A stretch of 57,436 bases of DNA from Hymenobacter elongatus (GTDB lineage Bacteria; Bacteroidota; Bacteroidia; Cytophagales; Hymenobacteraceae): NCBI RefSeq assembly GCF_004745955.1, contig NZ_SRLD01000035.1, positions 1 through 57,436 on the forward strand. The letters are read 5' to 3'. The notes under the pieces are model-generated. The model was not told the origin of the DNA. It saw only the letters and a list, made by a program, of their open reading frames with translations, and made no database searches. A program made the translations under genes and the position numbers. Positions 44,781 to 52,542 of this stretch are shown piece by piece. Position 1 is the first letter of the stretch, and each line of letters begins with the position of its first letter.

Positions 44781-45461
44781 CTACAGTTCCAACACGCCAG
44801 ACAGCACTGCCCACACGTTATTGGCCAGTATCTGCTGGCCGGCCGCGTTGGGGTGCACCCCGTCTGCCAGGTTCAATTCGCGCTTGCCCAGAACGCCTTG
44901 CAGCAGAAACGGCACGAAAGGCACACTGTTTTTATCGGCCAGATCCCGGAATAGTGCTTTGAACTCACCTGCGTAGCGCCCGTACTGGTGGCCACCCAGC
45001 GCGCTCAGGTCGAAGGGGAACTCCAGCCCTACCAGCACGATGCGGGCCTGGGGATACTTCAATTTCACCTGATCCAGGATGGCCTGCAGATTCTGGGTGG
45101 TTTCGCGGACGGGAATACCGCGCAGGCCGTCGTTGGCCCCCAGTTCCAGCACGAATACATCCACGGGCTGCCGGGCCAGCACGCTGGCCACGCGCTGTCG
45201 ACCCCCAGCCGTGGTTTCGCCGCTCACACCGTAGTTGAAGGCTTTGTAAGGCAGTTGCAGCGAGTCAATTCGAGCTTGAAGCAAGGAGGGAAAGGCCTCG
45301 CTAGCCCGTAGCTGGTAGCCGGCCGTGAGGCTGTTGCCGAAGAAAATGATGTTTTGCATAGTACGATGAGTCACCACGGGGCGGCGTGCAACGGGCGAGG
45401 AGTCGGCCGGGCCGCAGGCCGAAAGCAGCAGGCTCAGGCTGAGCAACAGGAGCTGACGCAT
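44781..45461 (-). CDS. Lipoprotein SGNH/GDSL esterase, TesA/arylesterase-like
   Basis: The start at 45461 gives the lipoprotein signal MRQLLLLSLSLLLSAC (lipobox LSAC). SGNH blocks are complete: block I FFGNSLTAGYQL with the catalytic Ser, block II Gly in NYGVSGETTAGG, block III LGANDGL with the oxyanion Asn, and block V DGVHPNAAGQ with Asp/His. The 227-residue lipase-like protein resembles TesA (thioesterase I/arylesterase). It is divergent from the fibre-like protein gene, with a 176-base shared control region. Confidence 0.92.
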   Translation of the reverse strand: MRQLLLLSLSLLLSACGPADSSPVARRPVVTHRTMQNIIFFGNSLTAGYQLRASEAFPSLLQARIDSLQLPYKAFNYGVSGETTAGGRQRVASVLARQPVDVFVLELGANDGLRGIPVRETTQNLQAILDQVKLKYPQARIVLVGLEFPFDLSALGGHQYGRYAGEFKALFRDLADKNSVPFVPFLLQGVLGKRELNLADGVHPNAAGQQILANNVWAVLSGVLEL

Positions 45462-45584
45462 AAGAAGGCTTGAGCTGGAAGGAGCAACCGCCTCTATACG
45501 CTGATCCACCAAGTCGGTTGTTAAGGTTCAGCTTATTTTTGTCTGATTAAGCAATTAAATACTGATATTCCTATATATAGTCTC

Positions 45585-45592
45585 TATGTTTG
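45585..45592 (+). promoter_or_regulatory. -7 promoter element of the tail-collar gene cluster
   Basis: TATGTTTG matches TAnnTTTG and sits 46 bases upstream of the ATG at 45638, in an AT-rich stretch (CTATATATAGTC). No canonical -33 is seen. Confidence 0.5.
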
Positions 45593-45637
45593 TACTCATA
45601 TTTAGCACAAGTGTGCGCGGTTTACTTTTCCCGGAGT

Positions 45638-46738
45638 ATGAGCAAAGTTTTACGGTTTCGTTTGCTGGCGGTAGCAGCCCTGGCAACTAGTTCAGCATCA
45701 GTATACGCGCAAACCGGTAGCGTTGGCATCGGCATCGAAACGCCGAACGCGTCGGCGGTGCTGGACCTTACCAGCACCGCCAAGGGCCTGCTGATTCCGC
45801 GCATGACCCAAGCCCAGCGCAACCTGATTAGCACGCCCGCCGAGGGGTTGCTGGTATACCAAACCGATAATACGCCGGGCATCTACCAGCGCACCGCTAC
45901 GGCTTGGGTGCGCCTCGTAGCCGACAACCTCGGTGACCACACCGCCACCACCAACCTGAACCTGAACGGCAAGCTGCTCACCGGCGCCGCAGCCGCCACC
46001 ACCGGCCTGGGCGTCGATGCTTCCGGCAACGTGGGCGTAGGCGTCACGGCGGCCAACAAGCTCGACGTGGCCACGGCCGCCCGCACGGGCACTCATGCTA
46101 CGGCCAAGCCGCTCTATGTTACCGGGGCCCTGACCACCACCAACGGCGCGGAGTTTCGCACGTCGGATGCTACCCAGGGCGTCGGTATCGGCTCCAACTC
46201 GGTGTACGCCGCCGGCTCCACCGCCAACCAGGACCTGATTCTGCAGCCTAAGGGCATGGGCACCGTAGGCGTGGGCAGCGCCGCCACGGCGGTATCGGCT
46301 ATTCTGGACGTGAGCAGCACCACCAAAGGCTTCCTGCCGCCGCGCATGACCAAAGCGCAGCGCGACCTGATTGCGACGCCCGCCGTCGGGCTGCTGATTG
46401 TGCAGAACGACAACACGCCCGGCCTATACCAGTACACGTCCACGGGCTGGGCCAGCGTCGGGGTGGGTACTTATTACGCCGAAAGCATGTCGACGGCCGC
46501 CGCCCCCACGGGGGCCGTTACGGTGGCGCCAGCGGTAACCAACCTGGTGTATACCGACAACAACAGTGGCAATGGGGCAGTCACGCTGGGTGCGGGCACA
46601 GAAGGCCAGCGGCTGGTTATCGTCAACAACGACAATGGTTTTTTGACGGTGGTGTCGGCCAGTGGCACGGGTAATATTTTGTCTAAATACGGGGCTCGGT
46701 ATATCTATACCAACGGGGCCTGGCGCCGCGAGTCGTAG
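45638..46738 (+). CDS. Secreted fibre-like protein with duplicated module
   Basis: The start at 45638 follows a GGAG site and a signal peptide (RLLAVAALATSSASVYA); the mature protein begins QTGSVGIG. A module is present twice: residues about 27-90 (NASAVLDLTSTAKGLLIPRM, LVYQTDNTPGIYQ) and about 208-275 (VSAILDVSSTTKGFLPPRM, IVQNDNTPGLYQY). Between and after them lie Ala/Thr/Gly-rich beta strands and an end domain (YGARYIYTNGAWRRES). This module type occurs in Bacteroidota tail-fibre-like or adhesin-like surface proteins and probably forms trimeric beta-helical shafts. It leads a run of five same-strand genes to 50351. 366 residues. Confidence 0.8.
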   Translation: MSKVLRFRLLAVAALATSSASVYAQTGSVGIGIETPNASAVLDLTSTAKGLLIPRMTQAQRNLISTPAEGLLVYQTDNTPGIYQRTATAWVRLVADNLGDHTATTNLNLNGKLLTGAAAATTGLGVDASGNVGVGVTAANKLDVATAARTGTHATAKPLYVTGALTTTNGAEFRTSDATQGVGIGSNSVYAAGSTANQDLILQPKGMGTVGVGSAATAVSAILDVSSTTKGFLPPRMTKAQRDLIATPAVGLLIVQNDNTPGLYQYTSTGWASVGVGTYYAESMSTAAAPTGAVTVAPAVTNLVYTDNNSGNGAVTLGAGTEGQRLVIVNNDNGFLTVVSASGTGNILSKYGARYIYTNGAWRRES

Positions 46739-46789
46739 CCGGCCCTGGCTGATTCGTATTTCCCGCATTTTTTCTGAGCTCCGCTTTTC

Positions 46790-47446
46790 ATGGCTGACTT
46801 TTCTACTGCCGCGCCCGGCCCCGTGCCGCCGCGTCGCTCCTTGCTCCAACGAATCCAAAACTGGCTGCGGCCTGGGGCCGCCCCCCAGCCCCGCCAGCTG
46901 GTGTCTATGCGTCCCAACGGCGGCTATCCCTATGTAGGAGAAATAGCCCTCTTCGCCGGCAGCTTTGCCCCCGCGGGCTGGATGTTCTGTGATGGCAGCA
47001 CACTGCCGATTTCTGAGAATGATGTCTTGTTTACCCTCATTGGTACTACCTATGGCGGCGACGGCCAAGAAACTTTTAACCTGCCCGACCTGCGGGGGCG
47101 AGTGCCTGTGCACAAGGGCCAGGGCCCAGTACTGGCTAACAATTATGTAATTGGGGAGCAGGGCGGCGTGGAATCCGTGACGCTCACCACCCAGCAGCTG
47201 CCGGCGCACACGCACCAGCCAGCCGCCAGCACGGCACCCGGCACCTCGGCCTCGCCGCAGGGAGCCGTACCGGCCGACAGTGGCTCCGGCTCGGCGCAGT
47301 ACACGCAGTCGGCGGCTAGCCTGGTGACGCAGCCCGCGCAGACGCTGGGCTCGGTCGGCGGCAGTCAGCCCCACGACAACATGCAGCCCTACCTGGCGCT
47401 CAGCTACATCATCTCCCTGTATGGTGTTTACCCATCACAGACCTAA
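46790..47446 (+). CDS. Phage-tail-collar (MDP-type) protein, paralogue 1
   Basis: A 218-residue tail-collar domain protein: GEIALFAGSFAPAGWMFCDG, LIGTTYGGDGQETFNLPDLRGR, LPAHTHQ and NMQPYLALSYIISLYGVYP are the collar signature shared with microcystin-dependent-protein MdpB-like proteins. The N-terminus carries PRRSLLQRIQ but lacks the hydrophobic stretch that follows the same motif in its two neighbours, so its export route is unclear. No capsid, tape-measure or other phage genes are nearby. It is followed by two paralogues at 11- and 2-base gaps. Confidence 0.9.
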   Translation: MADFSTAAPGPVPPRRSLLQRIQNWLRPGAAPQPRQLVSMRPNGGYPYVGEIALFAGSFAPAGWMFCDGSTLPISENDVLFTLIGTTYGGDGQETFNLPDLRGRVPVHKGQGPVLANNYVIGEQGGVESVTLTTQQLPAHTHQPAASTAPGTSASPQGAVPADSGSGSAQYTQSAASLVTQPAQTLGSVGGSQPHDNMQPYLALSYIISLYGVYPSQT

Positions 47447-47457
47447 GTTTTAGCATC

Positions 47458-48147
47458 ATGTCTTCACCAATTGATTTGCCTGTAAACGGCTCCTCGCGGC
47501 GGGGCTGGCTCAAAAATCTGGGTGGCCTGCTGGCCGGGAGCTTGTTGCTGGGCAACAGCCGGTCAGCAGCGGCCTCGCCGATGCAAAGCGTGGCCTCACC
47601 CCAAACATATGAGCCTTTCCTGTCGGAGATTATGCTGGTCTCCTTCAACTTTCCTCCCAAAGGCTGGGCTTTCTGCAATGGGCAGCTGCTGCCCATCAAC
47701 CAGAACCAGGCGCTGTTTGCCTTGCTGGGAACCACGTATGGCGGAAATGGTCAAACTACTTTCGCCTTGCCCGACCTGCGGGGCCGGGTTATCGCGCATG
47801 TCGGGCAGGGTTTGGTGCTGGGCCAAAAAGGCGGCGCAGAAGCGCATGCCCTGCTGGCCAGCGAGATACCCTCTCACATGCACGGCCTGAAGGTCAGCAC
47901 GGCCGTGGGCACCACGGCCCTGTCGGGTACCGCGGGCCCCGTAGTGCATCACTACCTGGCCGACAATGGCGGGGGCGCCCCCCAGTATGGCGGCAGCAGC
48001 AATACGGTGCTGGCCAGCTCCACAACCGCGCCAACGGTGAACGTTTCCAGCAGTGCGGGCGGCAGTCAGCCCCACGAGAATCGCCAGCCCTTCCTCTGCC
48101 TCAACTACGTTATTGCCCTACAGGGCATTTTCCCCAGCCAAAACTAG
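47458..48147 (+). CDS. Phage-tail-collar (MDP-type) protein, paralogue 2, Tat-like leader
   Basis: The 229-residue product has the N-terminal leader SSRRGWLKNLGGLLAGSLLLG, resembling a twin-arginine (SRRxWLK) signal with a hydrophobic core and an SAAASP cleavage region. The collar domain follows (FLSEIMLVSFNFPPKGWAFCNG, LLGTTYGGNGQTTFALPDLRGR, IPSHMHG, NRQPFLCLNYVIALQGIFP). Tat export would suggest that the collar folds before crossing the membrane. The three paralogues differ mostly in their variable middle part (after LPxHxH), which may mediate specific contacts. Confidence 0.9.
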   Translation: MSSPIDLPVNGSSRRGWLKNLGGLLAGSLLLGNSRSAAASPMQSVASPQTYEPFLSEIMLVSFNFPPKGWAFCNGQLLPINQNQALFALLGTTYGGNGQTTFALPDLRGRVIAHVGQGLVLGQKGGAEAHALLASEIPSHMHGLKVSTAVGTTALSGTAGPVVHHYLADNGGGAPQYGGSSNTVLASSTTAPTVNVSSSAGGSQPHENRQPFLCLNYVIALQGIFPSQN

Positions 48148-48149
48148 CC

Positions 48150-48815
48150 GTGTCCAATCTGTCGTTTACGCCGCCGGCCCAGCCGGCCCGCCGGAGCTTG
48201 CTCAAGCGTTTGTCCGGGCTGGTGGCCGGAAGCTTCCTGTTGGGGCCGCTACAGGCACTGCTGGGCCGCGCCACCCCGGCTGCCGCCGGTACCCTTGGGG
48301 GTGGTGACGCTTTCGTGGGGGAAATATGTGTTTTTCCCTTCAACTTCGCGCCCACAGGCTGGGCTTTCTGTAATGGCCAGCTACTGCCTATTTCCCAAAA
48401 TACGGCCTTGTTTTCCTTGCTGGGCACGTATTACGGCGGAGACGGCAAATCGACCTTCGCCCTGCCCAACCTGCAGGGCCAGGTGGCAGTAGGCCAGGGC
48501 CAGGGCCCCGGGCTGAGCAACTATGACCTAGGGCAGCAAAGCGGGAGCAGCACCGTGACGCTACTAACCAGCGAACTGCCGGCGCACACCCATACGCTGG
48601 CCCTCACCTACAGCACGGAGCTGGGCACGCTAGGCTCTCCCGACAACGCCTATCTGGCCAGCAATGGCTCCGGCGAGCCCCAGTATGAGCCCTCCGGCAC
48701 CGGCTCTTCCGCCGGCGGAGCCGTCTCCGAAAGCGCTCCTCATAACAACATGCAGCCGTATCTGGCGCTCAATTACTGCATTGCGCTGCGAGGCATTTTT
48801 CCGCCGCGCGGTTAG
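48150..48815 (+). CDS. Phage-tail-collar (MDP-type) protein, paralogue 3, GTG start, Tat-like leader
   Basis: A 221-residue protein starting at GTG 48150, two bases after the previous stop. The leader ARRSLLKRLSGLVAGSFLLG is again RR plus hydrophobic core. The collar domain contains FVGEICVFPFNFAPTGWAFC, GTYYGGDGKSTFALPNLQG, LPAHTHTL and NMQPYLALNYCIALRGIFP. The tight spacing means translational coupling and balanced production with paralogue 2. Confidence 0.9.
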   Translation: MSNLSFTPPAQPARRSLLKRLSGLVAGSFLLGPLQALLGRATPAAAGTLGGGDAFVGEICVFPFNFAPTGWAFCNGQLLPISQNTALFSLLGTYYGGDGKSTFALPNLQGQVAVGQGQGPGLSNYDLGQQSGSSTVTLLTSELPAHTHTLALTYSTELGTLGSPDNAYLASNGSGEPQYEPSGTGSSAGGAVSESAPHNNMQPYLALNYCIALRGIFPPRG

Positions 48816-48836
48816 CTCCACCCTCCTTTTTACACC

Positions 48837-50351
48837 ATGAAACACGGTTTACTACTCGGTGGGATTCTGCTGGTCATTCTCCCTGCGGCAGGCCAGGGGC
48901 TTTCCAGCCAGGGAGCTGTTATCAGCATTCAATCCGGGGCGCAGGTGTCGGTGGTCGGTGATGTTCTCATTAGCGGCAGCGGCACCATTGATAACGCGGG
49001 GACCCTCCGACTGACCGGCAACTGGACCAACAACGCCGGCAGCGGCGTGCTCACGCCCGCTACCGGCACGGTGCAACTAGCGGGCACCAGTACCCAGCAA
49101 ATCGGGGGCAGCACCGCTACCACCTTCCACACTCTGGACGTGAGCGGCGCCACCGGCCCGGTGCGCCTGACTACCGATGCGTCGGTGGGTAACAGCGCCG
49201 GCGTGCTCACGCTGGGGGCTACGCAGCTGGAGCTGAACTCGAAAGTGCTGACGCTCAACAATGGCGCGGCCTCGGCCCTGAGCCGGACCACCGGCACGCT
49301 GGTCAGTGAGTCGATGCCCTCGGCGGGCTACGGCCGGCTGAACTGGGTAATCGGCTCCAACACCGGCACCTACACCATTCCGATGGGTACGGGCAGCACC
49401 GCCGTGCCAATAGTGGCCACCATTACGGCTGCTGGCAACAGCACGGGCATGCTCTCCTTTGCCACCTACGCTACCAGCCCCGACAACCTGCCCTTGCCCA
49501 CCGGCATCACGGCCCTGCAAGGCAACCCCAACTACGCCCTCGACCGCTACTGGGTGGTGCAGCCGACCAACTACACGCTGGTTCCTACCTCGACCCTGGC
49601 GCTGGGCTACCGCGACAGTGAGTGGAATACGGCGCCCAATACCATCGTAGAAGGCCGCCTGCGCCTACAGCGCTGGAACGGCACCACCTGGGAAAGTCCG
49701 CAGGGAGCCGTGAACACGACGGCCAACACCGTGACCACCGACCTGCAGAATACCTACGGCATCTTCGCCTCCTCCGACCAGAACAATCCTCTGCCCGTGG
49801 AGTTGCGTGAGTTTACGGCCCGGGCCCAGGAAACAGAAGCGTTCCTGAATTGGGCAACGGCGTCGGAGCTGAACAACGAAGGCTTCTTTGTGGAAGTCAG
49901 CGTGGACAGCAAGACGTTTCAGCGTCTGGGTTTTGTGGCCGGCAGAGGCACCACGAGCAGCGCGCAGAAGTACCAGTTCACGGACCTGGGGGCTGCCCGC
50001 CGGGGCTCGGTGCAGTATTACCGCTTACGCCAGCGCGACACCGATGGCACCGACCACTACTCGCCGGTGCGCACCGTGAGCTTCCCCCAGAAGACAGCTG
50101 GTAGCCTGACGGCCGCGCCTAATCCCACCCGCAGCCAGTACACCGTGCATCTGACGGCCGCCAGGGCCCAAACCATTCAGCTGACGATACACGATGCCCT
50201 GGGCCGACTGGTGAGCCAGGTGCCCATGCTGCTGCAAGCCGGCGAAAACCAGCTGCCAGCAACTTTCGATGCCCAGCAGCCCGTGGGCGTGTACCTGCTC
50301 ACGGCCGTCGTCGATGGGCAAGTGTTGCGCACTCGCTTGGTGCGGGAATAG
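48837..50351 (+). CDS. T9SS type A sorting-domain protein
   Basis: The 504-residue secreted protein has a signal peptide ([20 protein letters not shown]), a Ser/Thr/Gly-rich beta-helix-like passenger (about 25-330) with repeating GT-VQLAG strands, then a type IX secretion C-terminal domain (about 425-504: [53 protein letters not shown] end). The T9SS would move it across the outer membrane and attach it to the surface. It ends the operon that begins with the fibre-like protein, so all may form one surface structure. Confidence 0.9.
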   Translation: MKHGLLLGGILLVILPAAGQGLSSQGAVISIQSGAQVSVVGDVLISGSGTIDNAGTLRLTGNWTNNAGSGVLTPATGTVQLAGTSTQQIGGSTATTFHTLDVSGATGPVRLTTDASVGNSAGVLTLGATQLELNSKVLTLNNGAASALSRTTGTLVSESMPSAGYGRLNWVIGSNTGTYTIPMGTGSTAVPIVATITAAGNSTGMLSFATYATSPDNLPLPTGITALQGNPNYALDRYWVVQPTNYTLVPTSTLALGYRDSEWNTAPNTIVEGRLRLQRWNGTTWESPQGAVNTTANTVTTDLQNTYGIFASSDQNNPLPVELREFTARAQETEAFLNWATASELNNEGFFVEVSVDSKTFQRLGFVAGRGTTSSAQKYQFTDLGAARRGSVQYYRLRQRDTDGTDHYSPVRTVSFPQKTAGSLTAAPNPTRSQYTVHLTAARAQTIQLTIHDALGRLVSQVPMLLQAGENQLPATFDAQQPVGVYLLTAVVDGQVLRTRLVRE

Positions 50352-50407
50352 CCCCTGAGTTCGGGAATATTCGCTCCCGGACAAACTTTTTTCCGGCGGA
50401 AGTGCTT

Positions 50408-50447
50408 TAGCTTTGCAGCCAGATAAGAACTGTTCTTATCTGGCTGC
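50408..50447. promoter_or_regulatory. Promoter element and perfect palindrome before the thioredoxin gene
   Basis: TAGCTTTG (50408-50415) matches the -7 consensus, and the perfect palindrome with arms GCAGCCAGATAAGAAC/GTTCTTATCTGGCTGC (50415-50447) starts at its last base, followed by a T-rich run. It may terminate the upstream gene, or be an operator or leader hairpin of the thioredoxin gene at 50478. Confidence 0.6.
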
Positions 50448-50477
50448 ATTCTTTTTTACATCACTTTCCTCTTTGCA

Positions 50478-50795
50478 ATGCCCGTTACGAAAGCATCTGA
50501 TGCCGATTTCCAGGAGTTACTCGAAACCAATAAAAAAGTAGTCGTGAAGTACTACGCCGACTGGTGTGGCAACTGCCGGCTGTTCTCGCCCAAATTCAAG
50601 CGGATGGCCGAGGCCGAGCATAATCAGGACATTACCTTCCTGGATGTAAACGCCGAAACCAGCCCCGCCGCCCGGAAGCTGGCCAACGTAACGACCCTGC
50701 CCTTCTTTGCCATTTTCGAAGACGGTGCCCTGATTGATACCGTGTCGGCCAGCAAGGAAGAAGCCGTGGCGCAGTTGATTAACCGCCTGAACTAA
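50478..50795 (+). CDS. Thioredoxin-family protein
   Basis: The 105-residue cytosolic thioredoxin fold has the active site WCGNC (standard thioredoxin: WCGPC), the cis-Pro region TLPFFAIF and the usual YYADW start. The Gly-Asn pair in the active site suggests a thioredoxin-like reductant with altered redox potential. It is 10 bases upstream of the 80-residue gene at 50806, a pairing seen in other Bacteroidota, and is preceded by its own promoter and palindrome. Confidence 0.9.
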   Translation: MPVTKASDADFQELLETNKKVVVKYYADWCGNCRLFSPKFKRMAEAEHNQDITFLDVNAETSPAARKLANVTTLPFFAIFEDGALIDTVSASKEEAVAQLINRLN

Positions 50796-50805
50796 GCTCT
50801 GACCT

Positions 50806-51048
50806 ATGAAAATTCCGGCTATTAAGCGTCTGGTAGAATCGCAGACGCTGGACGCGCTGGTGGAAGCCGAGGCCGCCTTGCTTGATGAGCAGCAGCCGGC
50901 CTTTGCGGTGGAAGGCGAGGACGAGGGCGAACAGCTCACCCACGTATTTGCCGCCATCTTCATCCTGAACCACATCCAGGATACGGGCGCTGATTTTAAA
51001 GATGCCCTGCGTGAGTACACCAAAAAGGTACGCGTATCCATCAGCTAG
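50806..51048 (+). CDS. Small conserved protein (possibly DUF6952-type)
   Basis: An 80-residue acidic, helical protein (KIPAIKRLVESQTLDALVEA; FAAIFILNHIQ; REYTKKVRVSIS). No signal or membrane helix is present. It is likely co-translated with the thioredoxin (10-base gap) and probably interacts with it or its substrate. I recall a small Bacteroidota family of this size next to thioredoxin genes (DUF6952); the family name is tentative. Confidence 0.75.
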   Translation: MKIPAIKRLVESQTLDALVEAEAALLDEQQPAFAVEGEDEGEQLTHVFAAIFILNHIQDTGADFKDALREYTKKVRVSIS

Positions 51049-51065
51049 CAGAACCTCAGTACCCC

Positions 51066-51100
51066 CACAAAAAAGGAGCCCGTCGGGCTCCTTTTTTGTG
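51066..51100. terminator. Bidirectional terminator
   Basis: CACAAAAAAGGAGCCCG and CGGGCTCCTTTTTTGTG form a near-perfect stem between the thioredoxin operon end and the tetR end. Confidence 0.9.
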
Positions 51101-51105
51101 ATTTA

Positions 51106-51720
51106 TTACATACGAGCGAAGTACGAGGAGGCCGCCTTGATACCCTCATCGGTGCACAGGCCGCGGATATAATACAGGTACACGCTGCGGAATACCTCGG
51201 CCACATTGTATCGACTGGCCGGGAACACTTGCTCGTTGAGCACCATGTTCAGCTGCTCGATGATGATTTTGCTCACCAGCGCAATGTTGATATCGCCCCG
51301 CAGCAGCTTTTGCACTACGCCTTCGTTGAGCAGGCTGTGGGTCTGGGGGTAGGAATAGTCTTCGAGATGCTGCATACCTACGGCCCAGACCTGCGGATAG
51401 TGCTGCACAAGATCGGAGAAATAGGCTGGGGAAGAAATTTTGCGCAGGTCGCGGATGCCCAGCTCAAGGAGGCTCAGCAGGCGGCCTACCGGGTTAGGCA
51501 CGCGCTGAAACAGTTCGACATGCTCTCGTTTCTGCCGCTCAATATCATACTGCATGGTTTGCAGAACCAAGTCTTCTTTATCGTGAAACATCTCACGAAA
51601 GGTGGCGGGCGAAATGTCCAGCTTGGTCATAATCCGCTCCAACGACAGATTCGTGATGCCCTGGGTCTGAAAAAGCTGAAGGGCTTCTTCCAGTAGTGTG
51701 TCGCGTAAAGTAAGACTCAT
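51106..51720 (-). CDS. TetR/AcrR-family transcriptional regulator
   Basis: A 204-residue repressor-type protein with an N-terminal helix-turn-helix (residues about 8-55; ITNLSLERIMTKLDISPATF, MFHDKEDLVLQTM) and a helical ligand domain. It lies 33 bases downstream of the carotenoid gene cruF on the same strand and is probably co-transcribed, so it may autoregulate the carotenoid genes or respond to fatty acids. The ligand is not predictable. Confidence 0.9.
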   Translation of the reverse strand: MSLTLRDTLLEEALQLFQTQGITNLSLERIMTKLDISPATFREMFHDKEDLVLQTMQYDIERQKREHVELFQRVPNPVGRLLSLLELGIRDLRKISSPAYFSDLVQHYPQVWAVGMQHLEDYSYPQTHSLLNEGVVQKLLRGDINIALVSKIIIEQLNMVLNEQVFPASRYNVAEVFRSVYLYYIRGLCTDEGIKAASSYFARM

Positions 51721-51753
51721 AGTAGGCGAGGCAAGGCAGTGAGCGGACGAAAG

Positions 51754-52467
51754 TTAGCGAATAAACCAGCTAAGCCCGAAAAAAAACAGCAGCTGCACCA
51801 GATACACGAAAGGCACTAACGGATTGCGCTTCTCAAAATCGGTGCGGTTGAAATAGACCTGTAGAATAAGCGCCACCGCAAACCAGCCCTTGAAGTTTTG
51901 CAGCGGAATTAGGTCATAAGCCCAGGTCCAGAAGTCGTAGCGTACGGCTACGGGTTCCAAACAGATATCCATGCCGACCATAAGCAGGGCCGCTGCTACG
52001 GCCCGTACGAAGCCCGGCAAGGGCAGATAGCGGGCCAGAATGCCAGTCATATAAGTCAGCATGAGCCAGTTGAGGCCAATGATGAGCGGGACGCCCAGCC
52101 ACGCGAAGCCCAACGTAGCCCCGTAAGAATATTGCCCGAAAATCTTCCCGGTCCGGATGCCGACTACTTCTACGAAGAAACCCACGACGACGACTGTCAG
52201 GCAGAAGCTAAGGAAGGCGAAGCTTCGGTCGCGCTGAAAGGCGAAGAGCAGCACGGCCGTCAGCACCAGATTCAGCGGTACGAACTGCAGGTAGAAAGCC
52301 GGATTCTGGGAGAAGGCGAGCCCCACGAAGCCGGTGACATGGAAGAGTAGCAGGATGCCCTGCGCCACGCGTAAGCGCCGCAGGCGCGTATCGGGAGCTA
52401 CCGGAGGCGCGGGCAGATGTTGGGTAGATTCGGAAGCAGACACTGGAAGAAGATTGGCAGGTAGCAA
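51754..52467 (-). CDS. cruF: CruF-type carotenoid 1,2-hydratase
   Basis: A 237-residue, seven-helix membrane protein of the carotenoid-biosynthesis (DUF422/CruF) family. The motif VGIRTGKIFGQYSYGATLG followed by VPLIIGLNWLMLTYMTG and MVGMDICLEPVAVRYDFWTW marks the family. CruF adds water to the end double bond of acyclic carotenoid ends, giving 1-hydroxy groups as in flexixanthin- and saproxanthin-type pigments. It follows the CrtD-like gene by 75 bases on the same strand. Confidence 0.9.
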   Translation of the reverse strand: MLPANLLPVSASESTQHLPAPPVAPDTRLRRLRVAQGILLLFHVTGFVGLAFSQNPAFYLQFVPLNLVLTAVLLFAFQRDRSFAFLSFCLTVVVVGFFVEVVGIRTGKIFGQYSYGATLGFAWLGVPLIIGLNWLMLTYMTGILARYLPLPGFVRAVAAALLMVGMDICLEPVAVRYDFWTWAYDLIPLQNFKGWFAVALILQVYFNRTDFEKRNPLVPFVYLVQLLFFFGLSWFIR

Positions 52468-52542
52468 GTACTAAGTAAGGAAGTGCGGGCCGCAACGCAA
52501 GCACTGGCCCGCATCTACCTAGTAAGTACTACTCGTTCAGTA

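Noticed and set aside
46790..48815. Prophage remnant, because of the tail-collar genes
   Set aside because: No capsid, portal, terminase, integrase or lysis genes are present, and leaders point to export; collar domains are common outside phages.
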